Part shown: positions 7,378-15,775 of the stretch, piece by piece
Layout of the letters: each line of letters starts with the position of its first letter
Numbering within the stretch: position 1 is the stretch's first letter
DNA from: Nodularia sp. NIES-3585
GTDB taxonomy: Bacteria > Cyanobacteriota > Cyanobacteriia > Cyanobacteriales > Nostocaceae
Direction: 5' to 3'
Assembly: GCF_002218065.1 (NCBI RefSeq)
Contig: NZ_BDUB01000001.1
Span: 3,133,270 to 3,197,269 of the forward strand
DNA: 64,000 bases
The notes under the pieces: generated by a model
Database searches by the model: none
Seen by the model: only the letters and a program-made list of their open reading frames with translations
Told to the model about the DNA's origin: nothing
Made by a program: the position numbers and the translations under genes

Positions 7378-8535
7378 TTGACCACAGCAGAAGCCCTGGA
7401 TATGGTTAAACAAATGGCAGATGTTGGCATCACCGAAGTAACTATTATTGGTGGTGAAGCGTTTCTGCGTCCAGATTGGTTAGAAATTGCCCAAGCCATT
7501 ACCCAAGCGGGAATGCTCTGTGGTATGACTACTGGGGGTTATGGAATTACTTTAGATACAGCCCACCGGATGAAAGCGGCTGGGATTGGTGTAGTTTCTG
7601 TATCTGTAGATGGCTTAGAAGCAACTCACGATCGCATCCGTGGTAAAGAAGGTGCTTGGCAATGGGCTTTCAAAACCATGGGTAATCTCAGAGAAGCAGG
7701 TATTCCTTTTGGTTGCAATACTCAAATCAATCGCCTTTCTGCACCAGAATTCCCCAGTATATATGAACATCTCCGGGATGCGGGTATTTTTGCCTGGCAG
7801 ATTCAGTTAACTGTACCAATGGGCAATGCGGCGGATAATAATGAAATTCTGCTGCAACCTTACGAATTATTAGATGTCTATCCGATGATTGCTCGTGTTG
7901 CTAGACGTGCGAAGCAAGAAGGGGTAAGACTGCAAGCAGGGAATAATATCGGTTACTACGGCCCCTATGAGCGATTGTTAAGAGGTGATGGGGATGCTTG
8001 GACTTTTTGGCAGGGATGCAGTGCTGGACTCTCTGCGTTGGGAATTGAAGCCGATGGCGCTATTAAAGGTTGTCCTTCATTACCAACTTCAGCTTACACT
8101 GGTGGTAATATCCGCGATCGCTCTTTGCGAAGCATCATTGAAGACACGGAAGAACTCCGGTTTAATTTAGGTGCTGGTACTCCCCAAGGTACAGATCATC
8201 TCTGGGGTTTCTGCAAAACTTGCGAGTTTGCCGAATTGTGTCGAGGTGGTTGCAGTTGGACTGCACACGTATTTTTCGACAAGCGCGGGAATAATCCTTA
8301 CTGTCATCATCGCGCCTTGACTCATGAAAAAAATGGCATGAGAGAACGAGTATTTCTCCAACGTCGAGCCGATGGCAATCCCTTTGATAATGGGGAGTTT
8401 GCTTTGATTGAAGAACCGATTCATGCCCCTTGGCCAGAAAACGATCCACTACATTTTACAAGCGATCGCGTTCACTGGTCAGAAAGTTGGCAGGAAGAAC
8501 CTGATTTAGCACTATCATTAGTTGCTGTTAGTTAA
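7378..8535 (+). pseudogene. Radical-SAM/SPASM peptide maturase lacking its N terminus
   Basis: About 385 residues of a radical-SAM/SPASM peptide-modifying enzyme. The first codons (TTAEALDMVKQMADVGITEV) correspond to the region after the first helix of the barrel. GGEAFLRPDWL (the GGE loop), VSVDGLEATHD and QLTVPMG follow. The SPASM domain is intact, with QGCSAG, KGCPSLPT, WGFCKTCEFAELCRGGCSW and NPYCHHRAL. The CxxxCxxC motif that binds the catalytic [4Fe-4S] cluster is absent. The upstream frame is closed by a stop at 7357-7359, and 7262-7366 is precursor sequence. The only start available is a TTG at 7378. The protein is therefore probably inactive, or needs a cluster domain supplied in trans. 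The remaining frame has no internal stops, so the loss looks recent. Confidence 0.8.
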
Positions 8536-8560
8536 AAGCCAGTTTATCAATCCAATTAAT

Positions 8561-8746
8561 ATGAATAATCTAGCAACAAAAGAGATAAACCTTACTAGTG
8601 AAGTGGCAGGTAGTTTAGATGCTCAAGAACCACTTTTACCCCGTTCAGCTTGGAATAGTCAGTTAGTTTATTTACGGCTGGTTTTTAGAGCTAAGAAAGC
8701 TTTAGATAAAATAGAGCAAGAAGCAGGTGTGTTTAAAAATGAATAA
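8561..8746 (+). CDS. Small protein downstream of radical-SAM gene
   Basis: A 61-residue soluble protein starting with ATG at 8561, 25 bases after the radical-SAM stop and followed by a terminator. It has a polar N-terminal half (EINLTSEVAGSLDAQEP) and a basic helical C-terminal half (RLVFRAKKALDKIEQEAG). I do not recognise it. Its place at the end of the operon would fit a small maturase partner, as PlpY is for the PlpX splicease, but I see no sequence basis for homology. Confidence 0.5.
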   Translation: MNNLATKEINLTSEVAGSLDAQEPLLPRSAWNSQLVYLRLVFRAKKALDKIEQEAGVFKNE

Positions 8747-9294
8747 TTAAATTTTGCCACCAGCAAGTAGATCATTTTGATTTGCAAAAGTTAGAAATTT
8801 AATAACCCCGGTTTTTTAAACAAACCGGGGTTTTTGGCTTATATAAATTTACTGCTTATATGATAATACCATTCAGTTAAGGCTAAAGATTACAACTAGC
8901 TATAGGCTGGGTTAATCTTAGGAAACCCAAATTTGCATTTGTTTCATTGTTTTTGAATTGGCATCAGGCAATGCCTATATATCAGCTGTTTTGTCAAACT
9001 ACTACAGTTATGTTTAAATAAAGCTTATTTAGGTAGATATGATATTAAAAACTGTGTATACTTTGCCAGCCTAAAAAATTTATTTAAATTAAATTATCAG
9101 AATTAAGACAAAAATATTTCATTTAATCGATTAAAATAAAAATTTTTTGTTGTGGAACATACAATTTGGGCAATTATTGTTTTAATCATAAACCTTTTCT
9201 GTTACTATTTTGTCCTCTAAAATAAATCTAAAACTATTGCTTTTAAAAATAGAAGTAATAGAATTATTAATGTAAAGCAATTGAGGACAAACTC
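8747..9294. other. Intergenic region with terminator, AT-rich
   Basis: About 550 bases. Apart from the terminator at 8804-8835 it contains only AT-rich sequence leading to the next precursor gene. No reading frame is credible. Confidence 0.5.
8804..8835 (+). terminator. Rho-independent terminator of the radical-SAM operon
   Basis: An 11-bp perfect stem (aaccccggttt at 8804-8814 pairing with aaaccggggtt at 8822-8832) with a short AT loop is followed by a run of T (tttttgg). It closes the plus-strand precursor/maturase operon. Confidence 0.85.
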
Positions 9295-9468
9295 ATGAAA
9301 AAAGCACAAATTCAAATTACAGACCTACATTTTGAAAACTGCACTGAATTGACTGGTGAAGACTTACTTCTAATCCAAGGTGGTTGGGTATGGATACCTA
9401 TTGCAATTTACGTTGCAGCTAATTGGCCTGAAATTAAAAAAGGTGTTTCTGATGGCTGGAATCACTAG
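9295..9468 (+). CDS. Small double-glycine bacteriocin-like peptide (57 aa)
   Basis: A 57-residue peptide with a short leader (MKKAQIQITDLHF, then LTGEDLLLIQGG) ending at Gly29-Gly30. The core begins WVWIPIAIYVAANWP and ends KKGVSDGWNH. This is a class II bacteriocin pattern: the leader has the LxxEDLxxIxGG-type motif read by C39 peptidases, and the core is Trp-rich and amphipathic. The start ATG at 9295 follows a GAGGA ribosome binding site by 7 bases. It is not related to the Nif11 peptide upstream. The peptidase-containing exporter encoded at 12364-15084 is the obvious candidate for processing it. Confidence 0.7.
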   Translation: MKKAQIQITDLHFENCTELTGEDLLLIQGGWVWIPIAIYVAANWPEIKKGVSDGWNH

Positions 9469-9520
9469 AAATTACTATCTAATTTGTTAATTAATCAATA
9501 ATGTGGAGTTAATTGGAATC

Positions 9521-9697
9521 ATGGAAGCTACAATCATAATTCAAGACATCAACTCAGGTTACTTACAAGACTTGACAGAAGATAGTTTAATTAATTCAAT
9601 TTTTGGTGGTAGTGAACCTACTAAAGATACCAGCTTTCTTTATGATGTAGGTTGGGCAATCGGTAAAGGCGCTAGATGGGTATATGATTTATTTTAA
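9521..9697 (+). CDS. Second double-glycine bacteriocin-like peptide (58 aa)
   Basis: A 58-residue peptide. The leader (MEATIIIQDINS, then LQDLTEDSLINSIFGG) ends at Gly29-Gly30. The core begins SEPTKDTSFLYDVGWAIGKG and ends ARWVYDLF. The ATG at 9521 is chosen over an in-frame ATG-less extension because GTGGAG lies at 9503-9508 upstream. It sits 52 bases after the 57-residue peptide, so the two form a pair and could act as a two-peptide system. GxxxG-like spacing in the core (GWAIGKGARW) is typical of two-peptide class II bacteriocins. Function is inferred from layout only. Confidence 0.65.
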   Translation: MEATIIIQDINSGYLQDLTEDSLINSIFGGSEPTKDTSFLYDVGWAIGKGARWVYDLF

Positions 9698-9717
9698 TTT
9701 CAGCATTTAAATTAAAG

Positions 9718-9741
9718 TAGCCGTGCAAATTCGCACGGCTA
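9718..9741. terminator. Palindrome after the bacteriocin-like pair
   Basis: A perfect inverted repeat (tagccgtgc ... gcacggcta) with a short AT loop lies 21 bases after the stop of the 58-residue peptide. There is no clear T tract, so it could be a weak or bidirectional terminator, or a transcript-stabilising hairpin. Confidence 0.5.
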
Positions 9742-9874
9742 TGATAAATAAAAGCTGGAAGTTACAGATAAAAATGGCGTAAAGGTTAGAAAATTTCCAT
9801 TTTTTATCATTATCTACCCAATTCGATTTTTTATCATTTAAGTAACGTAGGTTGAGGTAGATAAATTATCTTAT

Positions 9875-10618
9875 TCAGTTCTCAGAATTGAACCCGATAA
9901 TAACTTCAGTCTGATCAATCTGCTGTTTAATCCATGAATTAAACAAATCTGCTAAAATTTTAGGGCGCAACTTTTCTAATTCTGGTTGAATAATTTCTTC
10001 TACTAAAATTAAATAGGCTCCTCGCGAAGTCATGATTGGCTTAATTAGCTGGGGGGGTTTAGCAGCAAAAACGGCAGCAGAAATTTCTGGCTTTAAATCT
10101 TTGCGATATACTATCCCTCGATAACCACCTTGGCGTCGTAATTCTTTATCCTGGATATATTGGCAAGCAACATCATGAAAACTCACTTCACCTTCATGAA
10201 TTGCATAAAAAAGTTCCATTGCTAATTCTTCATCATCTAGTACAATTTCATAAATAACAGCACTAAAATAATTTAGCTGGTTTTGAAAAAAATAAGGTTC
10301 AACTTGGTCAGCAACAATATGTTTTGCTAATTTTGAAGAAATAATTGTGTGGTAAATTATATCTTCAAATTCTTTGATAGATAAACTATGTTTTTGTAGC
10401 CACTTCCAAGTCTCATCAGCATTTTCCAGTTTAGCAACTACTCGTAATTGATCTGCTGCTTTCTGAAGTTCCTCAACCTCTACTTTAATATCAGCTTCTT
10501 CAGCAGTTGATGTAATGATTTTGCGGATAACAATTTGCTCCACTATTTCTGGAATTTTACAGGCTAGCTTGATTTGCTCAAGAATATCTTCGCTAGTAAT
10601 AGTGATTGGTTGTGACAT
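9875..10618 (-). CDS. SurA/parvulin-like peptidyl-prolyl isomerase
   Basis: A 247-residue protein with the layout of SurA/PrsA-type foldases but no visible signal peptide. An N-terminal helical part (to about 125) is followed by a parvulin-like domain with ELAMELFYAIHEGEVSFHDV, a QGGYRGIVYRKDL segment and ISAAVFAAKPPQLIKPIMTS. GYLI-type residues appear in RGAYLILVEEI. It is the third gene of the minus-strand export operon, 113 bp after the HlyD-like gene. Parvulin-like proteins often accompany cyanobacterial peptidase-ABC exporters and may act as chaperones for the exported peptide. Here the 83-residue precursor has a Pro-rich core that could be a client; that link is inference. Confidence 0.8.
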   Translation of the reverse strand: MSQPITITSEDILEQIKLACKIPEIVEQIVIRKIITSTAEEADIKVEVEELQKAADQLRVVAKLENADETWKWLQKHSLSIKEFEDIIYHTIISSKLAKHIVADQVEPYFFQNQLNYFSAVIYEIVLDDEELAMELFYAIHEGEVSFHDVACQYIQDKELRRQGGYRGIVYRKDLKPEISAAVFAAKPPQLIKPIMTSRGAYLILVEEIIQPELEKLRPKILADLFNSWIKQQIDQTEVIIGFNSEN

Positions 10619-10731
10619 GATATTGTTTTTGGTAATGTGGACAAAATTTCAGCTATAAGAGCGACTAAAAACAGATGATAAAACAGAAGTCAGAATTTAT
10701 TCCCTTTTATCTCATAATTATTGTCAAGCTT

Positions 10732-12312
10732 TTACAATTTCACTCCTCCTTGTTGCAGTTTCTTGAATGGATCAAGGAGAAAATCAATAATCCGACGCTG
10801 ACGCACAATCACTTCAGCAGTTGCAGTATCCCCAGGATTTAAGGGAATACATTGATCAGGACTAGGAATACAATGTTGATTCATCGCAATTTCTAAGTTA
10901 TAAGCCGCTACTCTTCCCCCAGGTGTATCTATTTCTGTTGTCGTTGGAGAAATTTCTAATAATTCGCCGGCAATAACTCCATAATCTTGGAAAGGATAAG
11001 CATCAAATTTAAGCTTAACTGGTAATCCCTTTGCTAAAGAACCGCTCTCAGTTGTAACCATTTGCGCTCTAATAATTAAAGGCGAATCTATTGGGGCGAT
11101 TTCGGCAATCATTGTGCCTGGCTGAACTACAGAACCAGCTTTTTCAATTGGTAACTGAAATACAGTCCCATTTACGTTTGCCTTTAAAATTCGTTGACTT
11201 ATTTGAAACTCCAAAGACTGAATTTGGCTTTTAGTTTGAGCTATTTCTGCATTGAGTGTGGAAATTTCTGTATCTATATTTTTTAATTGCTCCTGAGTTT
11301 TGAGTACCGCAAGTTTACCCACATGAGTTACTGTCTGATAACCATTTTCTTGTTCATTGAGCCGTAATTTAGCCTGTTCAATATCTGCATTAAATTGACT
11401 AAGAGTCCGTTCATAACTACTCTGCTGTTCTGCTAACCTTAACTTAGCTTGTCGAATATCTGACTTACTCTGTTCATATAATCTTTGCTGTTCTTTAGCG
11501 ATGTCTTGTTTTTCTATAACTGTAATTTCTGGGATAACCTCTTTTTCCCAAAGCTGACGGTAGCGGTTAACTTCTCGTTGAGTACTGGCTAAACTACTTT
11601 CTATTAAGTTATTAGCAGTTTGACTATACTCAACCGTCTGCCGGGCTTGATTGACCTGAGATAATTTTTCTTCTTTTTGTAAATTAGATGAACTTATAAT
11701 AGCATTCAAATTTTGTCTGGCTTGGTCTATTTGAGATTGTTTTTCTAATTCTTGAGATTGATTTTGTTGTTCTTGAGTGGCTAAAGCTACAACTAGTTGA
11801 CTCTGTAATAAATTTAATTGCGATCGCCTATTCAATTGCCCTTCTAACCTGTCTTTTACCTGTCGTAATTCGGCTTGGACTAATTCAGATTCCATGACTA
11901 ACAAAATCTGTCCATTCTTAACTACATCACCCTCTTTAACTTGAATTTCAGCAACGGTTCCAGCAACAGGAGCATCCAGCCTAACTGTCTTACCTTGGGG
12001 TTCTAATCTGCCTCTAGCTACACCTGTTTCATCTACCCGCGAAAACATTGCCCAAGGTAAAATAATCGCTACAAAAATAATTAAAAAGTATAGTAATCCT
12101 CTTGTCCAAACTTGTGGCAAGCTATCAAGCAAATCTTTGGTAACATGAGACCAATCATCAGTTGAGATGGCTATGCTTGATGTTTGAGATGTTTTCGCTG
12201 CCTGATTTTTATCTGAGTTGGCAATATCTGGATTCTGAGGTGTTAAAACTTCCTGATAGATTCCATCCTCATGAAGTTGGTTTTTTACTTGTCCATTTAA
12301 TGTATCTGTCAT
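10732..12312 (-). CDS. HlyD-family membrane fusion protein of the peptide exporter
   Basis: A 526-residue periplasmic adaptor. One membrane helix near residues 73-93 (GLLYFLIIFVAIILPWAMF) is followed by a lipoyl-like half motif (VRLDAPVAGTVAEIQVKEGD), a very long Gln-rich coiled coil (about 150-370), the second lipoyl half (ILKANVNGTVFQLPIEKAG) and a beta-barrel domain. Such proteins link an inner-membrane ABC transporter to a TolC channel. It lies 51 bp downstream of the peptidase-ABC gene on the same strand and is certainly its partner. The 70-residue cytoplasmic N terminus is polar and unremarkable. Confidence 0.93.
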   Translation of the reverse strand: MTDTLNGQVKNQLHEDGIYQEVLTPQNPDIANSDKNQAAKTSQTSSIAISTDDWSHVTKDLLDSLPQVWTRGLLYFLIIFVAIILPWAMFSRVDETGVARGRLEPQGKTVRLDAPVAGTVAEIQVKEGDVVKNGQILLVMESELVQAELRQVKDRLEGQLNRRSQLNLLQSQLVVALATQEQQNQSQELEKQSQIDQARQNLNAIISSSNLQKEEKLSQVNQARQTVEYSQTANNLIESSLASTQREVNRYRQLWEKEVIPEITVIEKQDIAKEQQRLYEQSKSDIRQAKLRLAEQQSSYERTLSQFNADIEQAKLRLNEQENGYQTVTHVGKLAVLKTQEQLKNIDTEISTLNAEIAQTKSQIQSLEFQISQRILKANVNGTVFQLPIEKAGSVVQPGTMIAEIAPIDSPLIIRAQMVTTESGSLAKGLPVKLKFDAYPFQDYGVIAGELLEISPTTTEIDTPGGRVAAYNLEIAMNQHCIPSPDQCIPLNPGDTATAEVIVRQRRIIDFLLDPFKKLQQGGVKL

Positions 12313-12363
12313 AACTTCTCTGAAGATTAATGATGGATTTGGAAAAATGAAAATTAGCTTGGG

Positions 12364-15084
12364 TTAGGCTGCGTTATCTAATTGCTGGTGATTCAGATAA
12401 AAATAATGTCCCCGTTTAGCCATTAACTCTTCGTGAGTACCACTCTCGATTAACACACCCCGATCCAGCACCAAGATTAAATCTGCATTACGTACAGTTG
12501 AGAGACGATGAGCAATTACTAATGTGGTTCTTCCCTTGAGAATGATATTTAAATTACTCTGAATAATTCGCTCTGATTCAGCGTCTAAATGGGAAGTGGC
12601 TTCGTCTAAAATTAACAATTGGGGATTACCTAATAATGCTCTGGCGATCGCAATCCTTTGTCGTTGTCCACCAGATAACATTCCCCCACCTTCACCAATT
12701 TGGCTTTCATAGCCCATAGGCATTTTTTTGATAAACTCATCAGCACCCGCTAATTGTGCTGCTTCAATAATTTCTTCTAATTTTGCCCCAGGATATCCTA
12801 AGCTAATATTCTCTCGAATTGTGCCGCCAAATAGAAAAGTATCTTGGTCAACTACCCCTACTTGTTCCCGTAAGGAACGTAAAGAAAGGCTAGTAATATC
12901 TTGTCCATCAATTAAGACTTTGCCATCTGTAGGCGGATACAACCCTAAAGCTAACTTAGAAATAGTTGTCTTTCCTGAACCACTCCGACCAACTAAAGCC
13001 ACCATCTGCCCTGGTTTAACCCTAAAACTGAGGTTTTCTAAAACGTTAATATCACTTTCTTGATGATAGCGGAATGTCACATTATCAAAGTGAATATGTC
13101 CTTGAATTGGTGGTAAAGATTGCCTAGCTTGATGCTGTAAATCCTCTTCTGGTTCCGCATCTAATACATCATTAATTCTTTCTACTGCAATGGTAACTTC
13201 TTGTAATTCACTCCACAAAACTGTTAATCTCTGAAATGGTGCAATCACATTTCCTAACAGCATATTAAATGCTACTAGCTGACCAATAGTTAACTGATTT
13301 TGAATTACTTGATATGCTCCAAACCACAATAAAGTAGTAGTCACAATTGCGTGAATAGAATTACTAAATATTTGCAGGCGATTACCAATGATTTGCCCAG
13401 AAAACCCAGTTTTAATTTCCTTATGCAATAACTCTTCCCAATGCCAACGCACTGTCTGTTCCACTGCGGTAGACTTCACTGTTCTGACACCAGAAAGAGC
13501 TTCAATTAGATAACTACTTTCAGTAGCATAAGCATTAAAAATCTCTCTGGAAATTTTGCGTAAAAAAGGTGTGGCAACCAAAGCCAATAGCACAAAAGGT
13601 GGCACAATTACTAAAGATAGAAGTGCCATTCTCCAGCTATACCAAAACATCAATCCTAGATAGATAAAAACAGTTAGTAAATCTAGCAGGATAGATAATG
13701 CCTCACCAGAAAGAAAGCGTTGAATTTTGCGGTTTTCTTGGACGCGAGAGGTAATATCCCCCACATAACGGGACTCAAAGTAACTCAGGGGTAGGCGCAG
13801 AGTATGGCGAATAAATGCCACGATTAATGCCACATCTATTTTATTAGCCGTGTGGTCTAATAAATATTGCCGCAAACCCATCATTGCCACACGGAATAAA
13901 CTAAAAATTAGTAATCCTAAACCGACGGCAAATAAGGTGAGTTCAGAACGCTGTACTACTACCCTGTCTAAAATTAACTGAGTGAATAAAGGGGTAATCA
14001 GTCCAAATATCTGAATAAACACAGATGCGGCAAATACTTCCAACATGACCAAGCTGTGAGGCTTGAGTAGTTCAAAGAATTGCCAGAAGGGAGTTATCGT
14101 GTCTTTGGTATCTTTTAAAAAGGCTGTGGGTTGCAGCAGTAGTGTATAGCCAGTCCAATTTTTTTTAAATTCAGCATGACTCAGAGTCCGTTGACCAATT
14201 GCTGGGTCGGCGACAATCACAGATTTCTGGGTAATTTCATAAACCACAATGTAATGTTTGCCTTCCCAGTGAACGATCGCAGGTAATGTTTGCTTGGCTA
14301 ACTGATCTAGGCTGGCTTTTACTGGTCGTGTGCTAAACCCAATACTTTCTGCTGCTGTGGATAAACCACGCAAAGATGCACCATTACGGTCAACATTAGC
14401 GATATCCCGTAAGCGATTCACACTAAAGCGTTTACCCCAATAACGAGACACCATTACTAAACAAGCTGCACCACAATCTGATGCACTTTGTTGGTTAAAA
14501 AATGGGTAACGGCGAATTGTTCGTTGCAATAAATGTCCAACTCGCTGGTTAGGAGTGGGAAAGTAAGCTTTGCTAAGTTTTTTGTCTAGCTTAGGTTCTG
14601 TAACTGGTGTTACTGGTGCTGAGGGAATTTCGGTTTGATTGTGTTGAGGTGATTGATCGGAACCCACCAGCAGCGAATTATGGGCATTTGCCTTAGCTAG
14701 TAAATGCTCTTTAATTGCGGGATATTTAATCATTAAGGCCGTTAAAACTGCGGCGGGAATAAAGCATAGTTGTAAATTAACACTTGCTCTAGCCCCATAG
14801 GGTTGGAAGTTAGCCTCTGGGAATAAGGTAAATTCCCCAAAAGACTCTCCAGATCCCAAAGTGGCAATTAACTCTCCCTGATCATTTAACAACCTGACTT
14901 TACCTGCGATCGCAATATATACTCCAGCTTCTGCATCTTCTCCTTGCCAAAACTTTCCAACTTTCGGGTTGAGAAATTTAAATTGTTGGTAGTAGCGCTG
15001 AAATTCCGCTTCGTCCAGGGAATGACCTAATGCATGGTTCAACTGTTGTAAAAAAACCACAGGATCGGATAGATTTTGCACCAT
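12364..15084 (-). CDS. Peptidase-containing ABC transporter with N-terminal cNMP-binding domain
   Basis: A 906-residue exporter of the PCAT class. Residues 25-135 form a CRP-like cyclic-nucleotide-binding domain (LGSGESFGEFTLFPE). Residues 193-315 are a C39 peptidase with catalytic Cys204 (SDCGAACL), His277 (EGKHYIVV) and Asp293 (VADPAIG), all present. The transmembrane domain spans about 345-640. The nucleotide-binding domain has Walker A GRSGSGKTT, signature LSGGQRQR and Walker B LLILDEAT. It should remove double-glycine leaders and export the cores; four such precursors lie 5-9 kb away. The same domain order is found in HetC of Anabaena. The ATG at 15084 overlaps the end of the HTH gene by 107 bp. 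Confidence 0.95.
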   Translation of the reverse strand: MVQNLSDPVVFLQQLNHALGHSLDEAEFQRYYQQFKFLNPKVGKFWQGEDAEAGVYIAIAGKVRLLNDQGELIATLGSGESFGEFTLFPEANFQPYGARASVNLQLCFIPAAVLTALMIKYPAIKEHLLAKANAHNSLLVGSDQSPQHNQTEIPSAPVTPVTEPKLDKKLSKAYFPTPNQRVGHLLQRTIRRYPFFNQQSASDCGAACLVMVSRYWGKRFSVNRLRDIANVDRNGASLRGLSTAAESIGFSTRPVKASLDQLAKQTLPAIVHWEGKHYIVVYEITQKSVIVADPAIGQRTLSHAEFKKNWTGYTLLLQPTAFLKDTKDTITPFWQFFELLKPHSLVMLEVFAASVFIQIFGLITPLFTQLILDRVVVQRSELTLFAVGLGLLIFSLFRVAMMGLRQYLLDHTANKIDVALIVAFIRHTLRLPLSYFESRYVGDITSRVQENRKIQRFLSGEALSILLDLLTVFIYLGLMFWYSWRMALLSLVIVPPFVLLALVATPFLRKISREIFNAYATESSYLIEALSGVRTVKSTAVEQTVRWHWEELLHKEIKTGFSGQIIGNRLQIFSNSIHAIVTTTLLWFGAYQVIQNQLTIGQLVAFNMLLGNVIAPFQRLTVLWSELQEVTIAVERINDVLDAEPEEDLQHQARQSLPPIQGHIHFDNVTFRYHQESDINVLENLSFRVKPGQMVALVGRSGSGKTTISKLALGLYPPTDGKVLIDGQDITSLSLRSLREQVGVVDQDTFLFGGTIRENISLGYPGAKLEEIIEAAQLAGADEFIKKMPMGYESQIGEGGGMLSGGQRQRIAIARALLGNPQLLILDEATSHLDAESERIIQSNLNIILKGRTTLVIAHRLSTVRNADLILVLDRGVLIESGTHEELMAKRGHYFYLNHQQLDNAA

Positions 15085-15703
15085 AAGTTTCTGACTCCAT
15101 ACCTAATTTTGCGAATTGAATTGGCATAAATCCGTTATTTTCGGGGATGTTGTCGGATTTCAGGTCGTGAATCAATATGCTGGAACTTTTCGTATTTTCA
15201 GATCCTGCTTCCGGCTCGTTTTTGGTTTTTGGGCGCGTAGATAATCCCATTTGTTTGAGCAGTCGCTTGATATGGCGATCGCTCACTTCAATGCCAAATT
15301 CTTTAGCCAAATGTTTTTGAAGCCAGTTGGCTGTCCAGCGGCGAAAAGCATAGCCGTAATCGCGGGGACTATTTAAAACTAGTTCTTTTAACCGTTCCAA
15401 GTATTCGTCATTGACTGCTTTCGGGCGACCAATGGGACAATCTTGCCATTGATGCGCCATACCAGTACGGGCTATATGCGTCCAATGTCTGACTGTTGCT
15501 GGACAACAACCTAAAATTTTACAAATTGCTGTTTGAGATTTCCCCTGGTCTGCTAGCAGCATAATTTCAATGCGCTGACGGTATGAATTTGGTAAATCTT
15601 CTTGTAAACTTTTTTGCAAAAGCTTCAATTGAAAAGACGTTAAAAATTTACCTGTGTAACTGTTTGCAACTGTCGATTTGGTGTTGGCTTGATAATCAGA
15701 CAT
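14978..15703 (-). CDS. HTH protein of IS630 N-terminal type, no catalytic domain
   Basis: A DNA-binding protein resembling the N-terminal half of IS630-type transposases. It has a first helix-turn-helix (IEIMLLADQGKSQTAICKIL), then GRPKAVNDEYLERLKELVL, a DYGYAFRRWTANWLQKHL segment and a second winged HTH (VSDRHIKRLLKQMGLSTR). The DDE catalytic domain is missing, so it is not a transposase on its own. I placed the start at the ATG at 15703; an ATG at 15757 and a TTG at 15775 are further upstream and also possible. The last 107 bases overlap the exporter gene, implying co-transcription. A regulatory role for the export operon is inferred. Confidence 0.7.
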   Translation of the reverse strand: MSDYQANTKSTVANSYTGKFLTSFQLKLLQKSLQEDLPNSYRQRIEIMLLADQGKSQTAICKILGCCPATVRHWTHIARTGMAHQWQDCPIGRPKAVNDEYLERLKELVLNSPRDYGYAFRRWTANWLQKHLAKEFGIEVSDRHIKRLLKQMGLSTRPKTKNEPEAGSENTKSSSILIHDLKSDNIPENNGFMPIQFAKLGMESETYGAKSIRSCGFFTTVEPCIRSFPGRSGISALLPTI

Positions 15704-15775
15704 AAACAGAAAATTAGTGAAAACATTTTTCCTGAGATAAACATACACATCTTTCATATTTTCTGATGTGTTCAA

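Noticed and set aside
12728-13063. A 111-codon plus-strand frame opposite the exporter nucleotide-binding domain
   Set aside because: It is a shadow of the strongly conserved ATPase motifs on the other strand.
14978-15775. Calling the HTH gene an active IS630 transposase
   Set aside because: The DDE catalytic domain is absent and no terminal inverted repeats or target duplications are seen around it.
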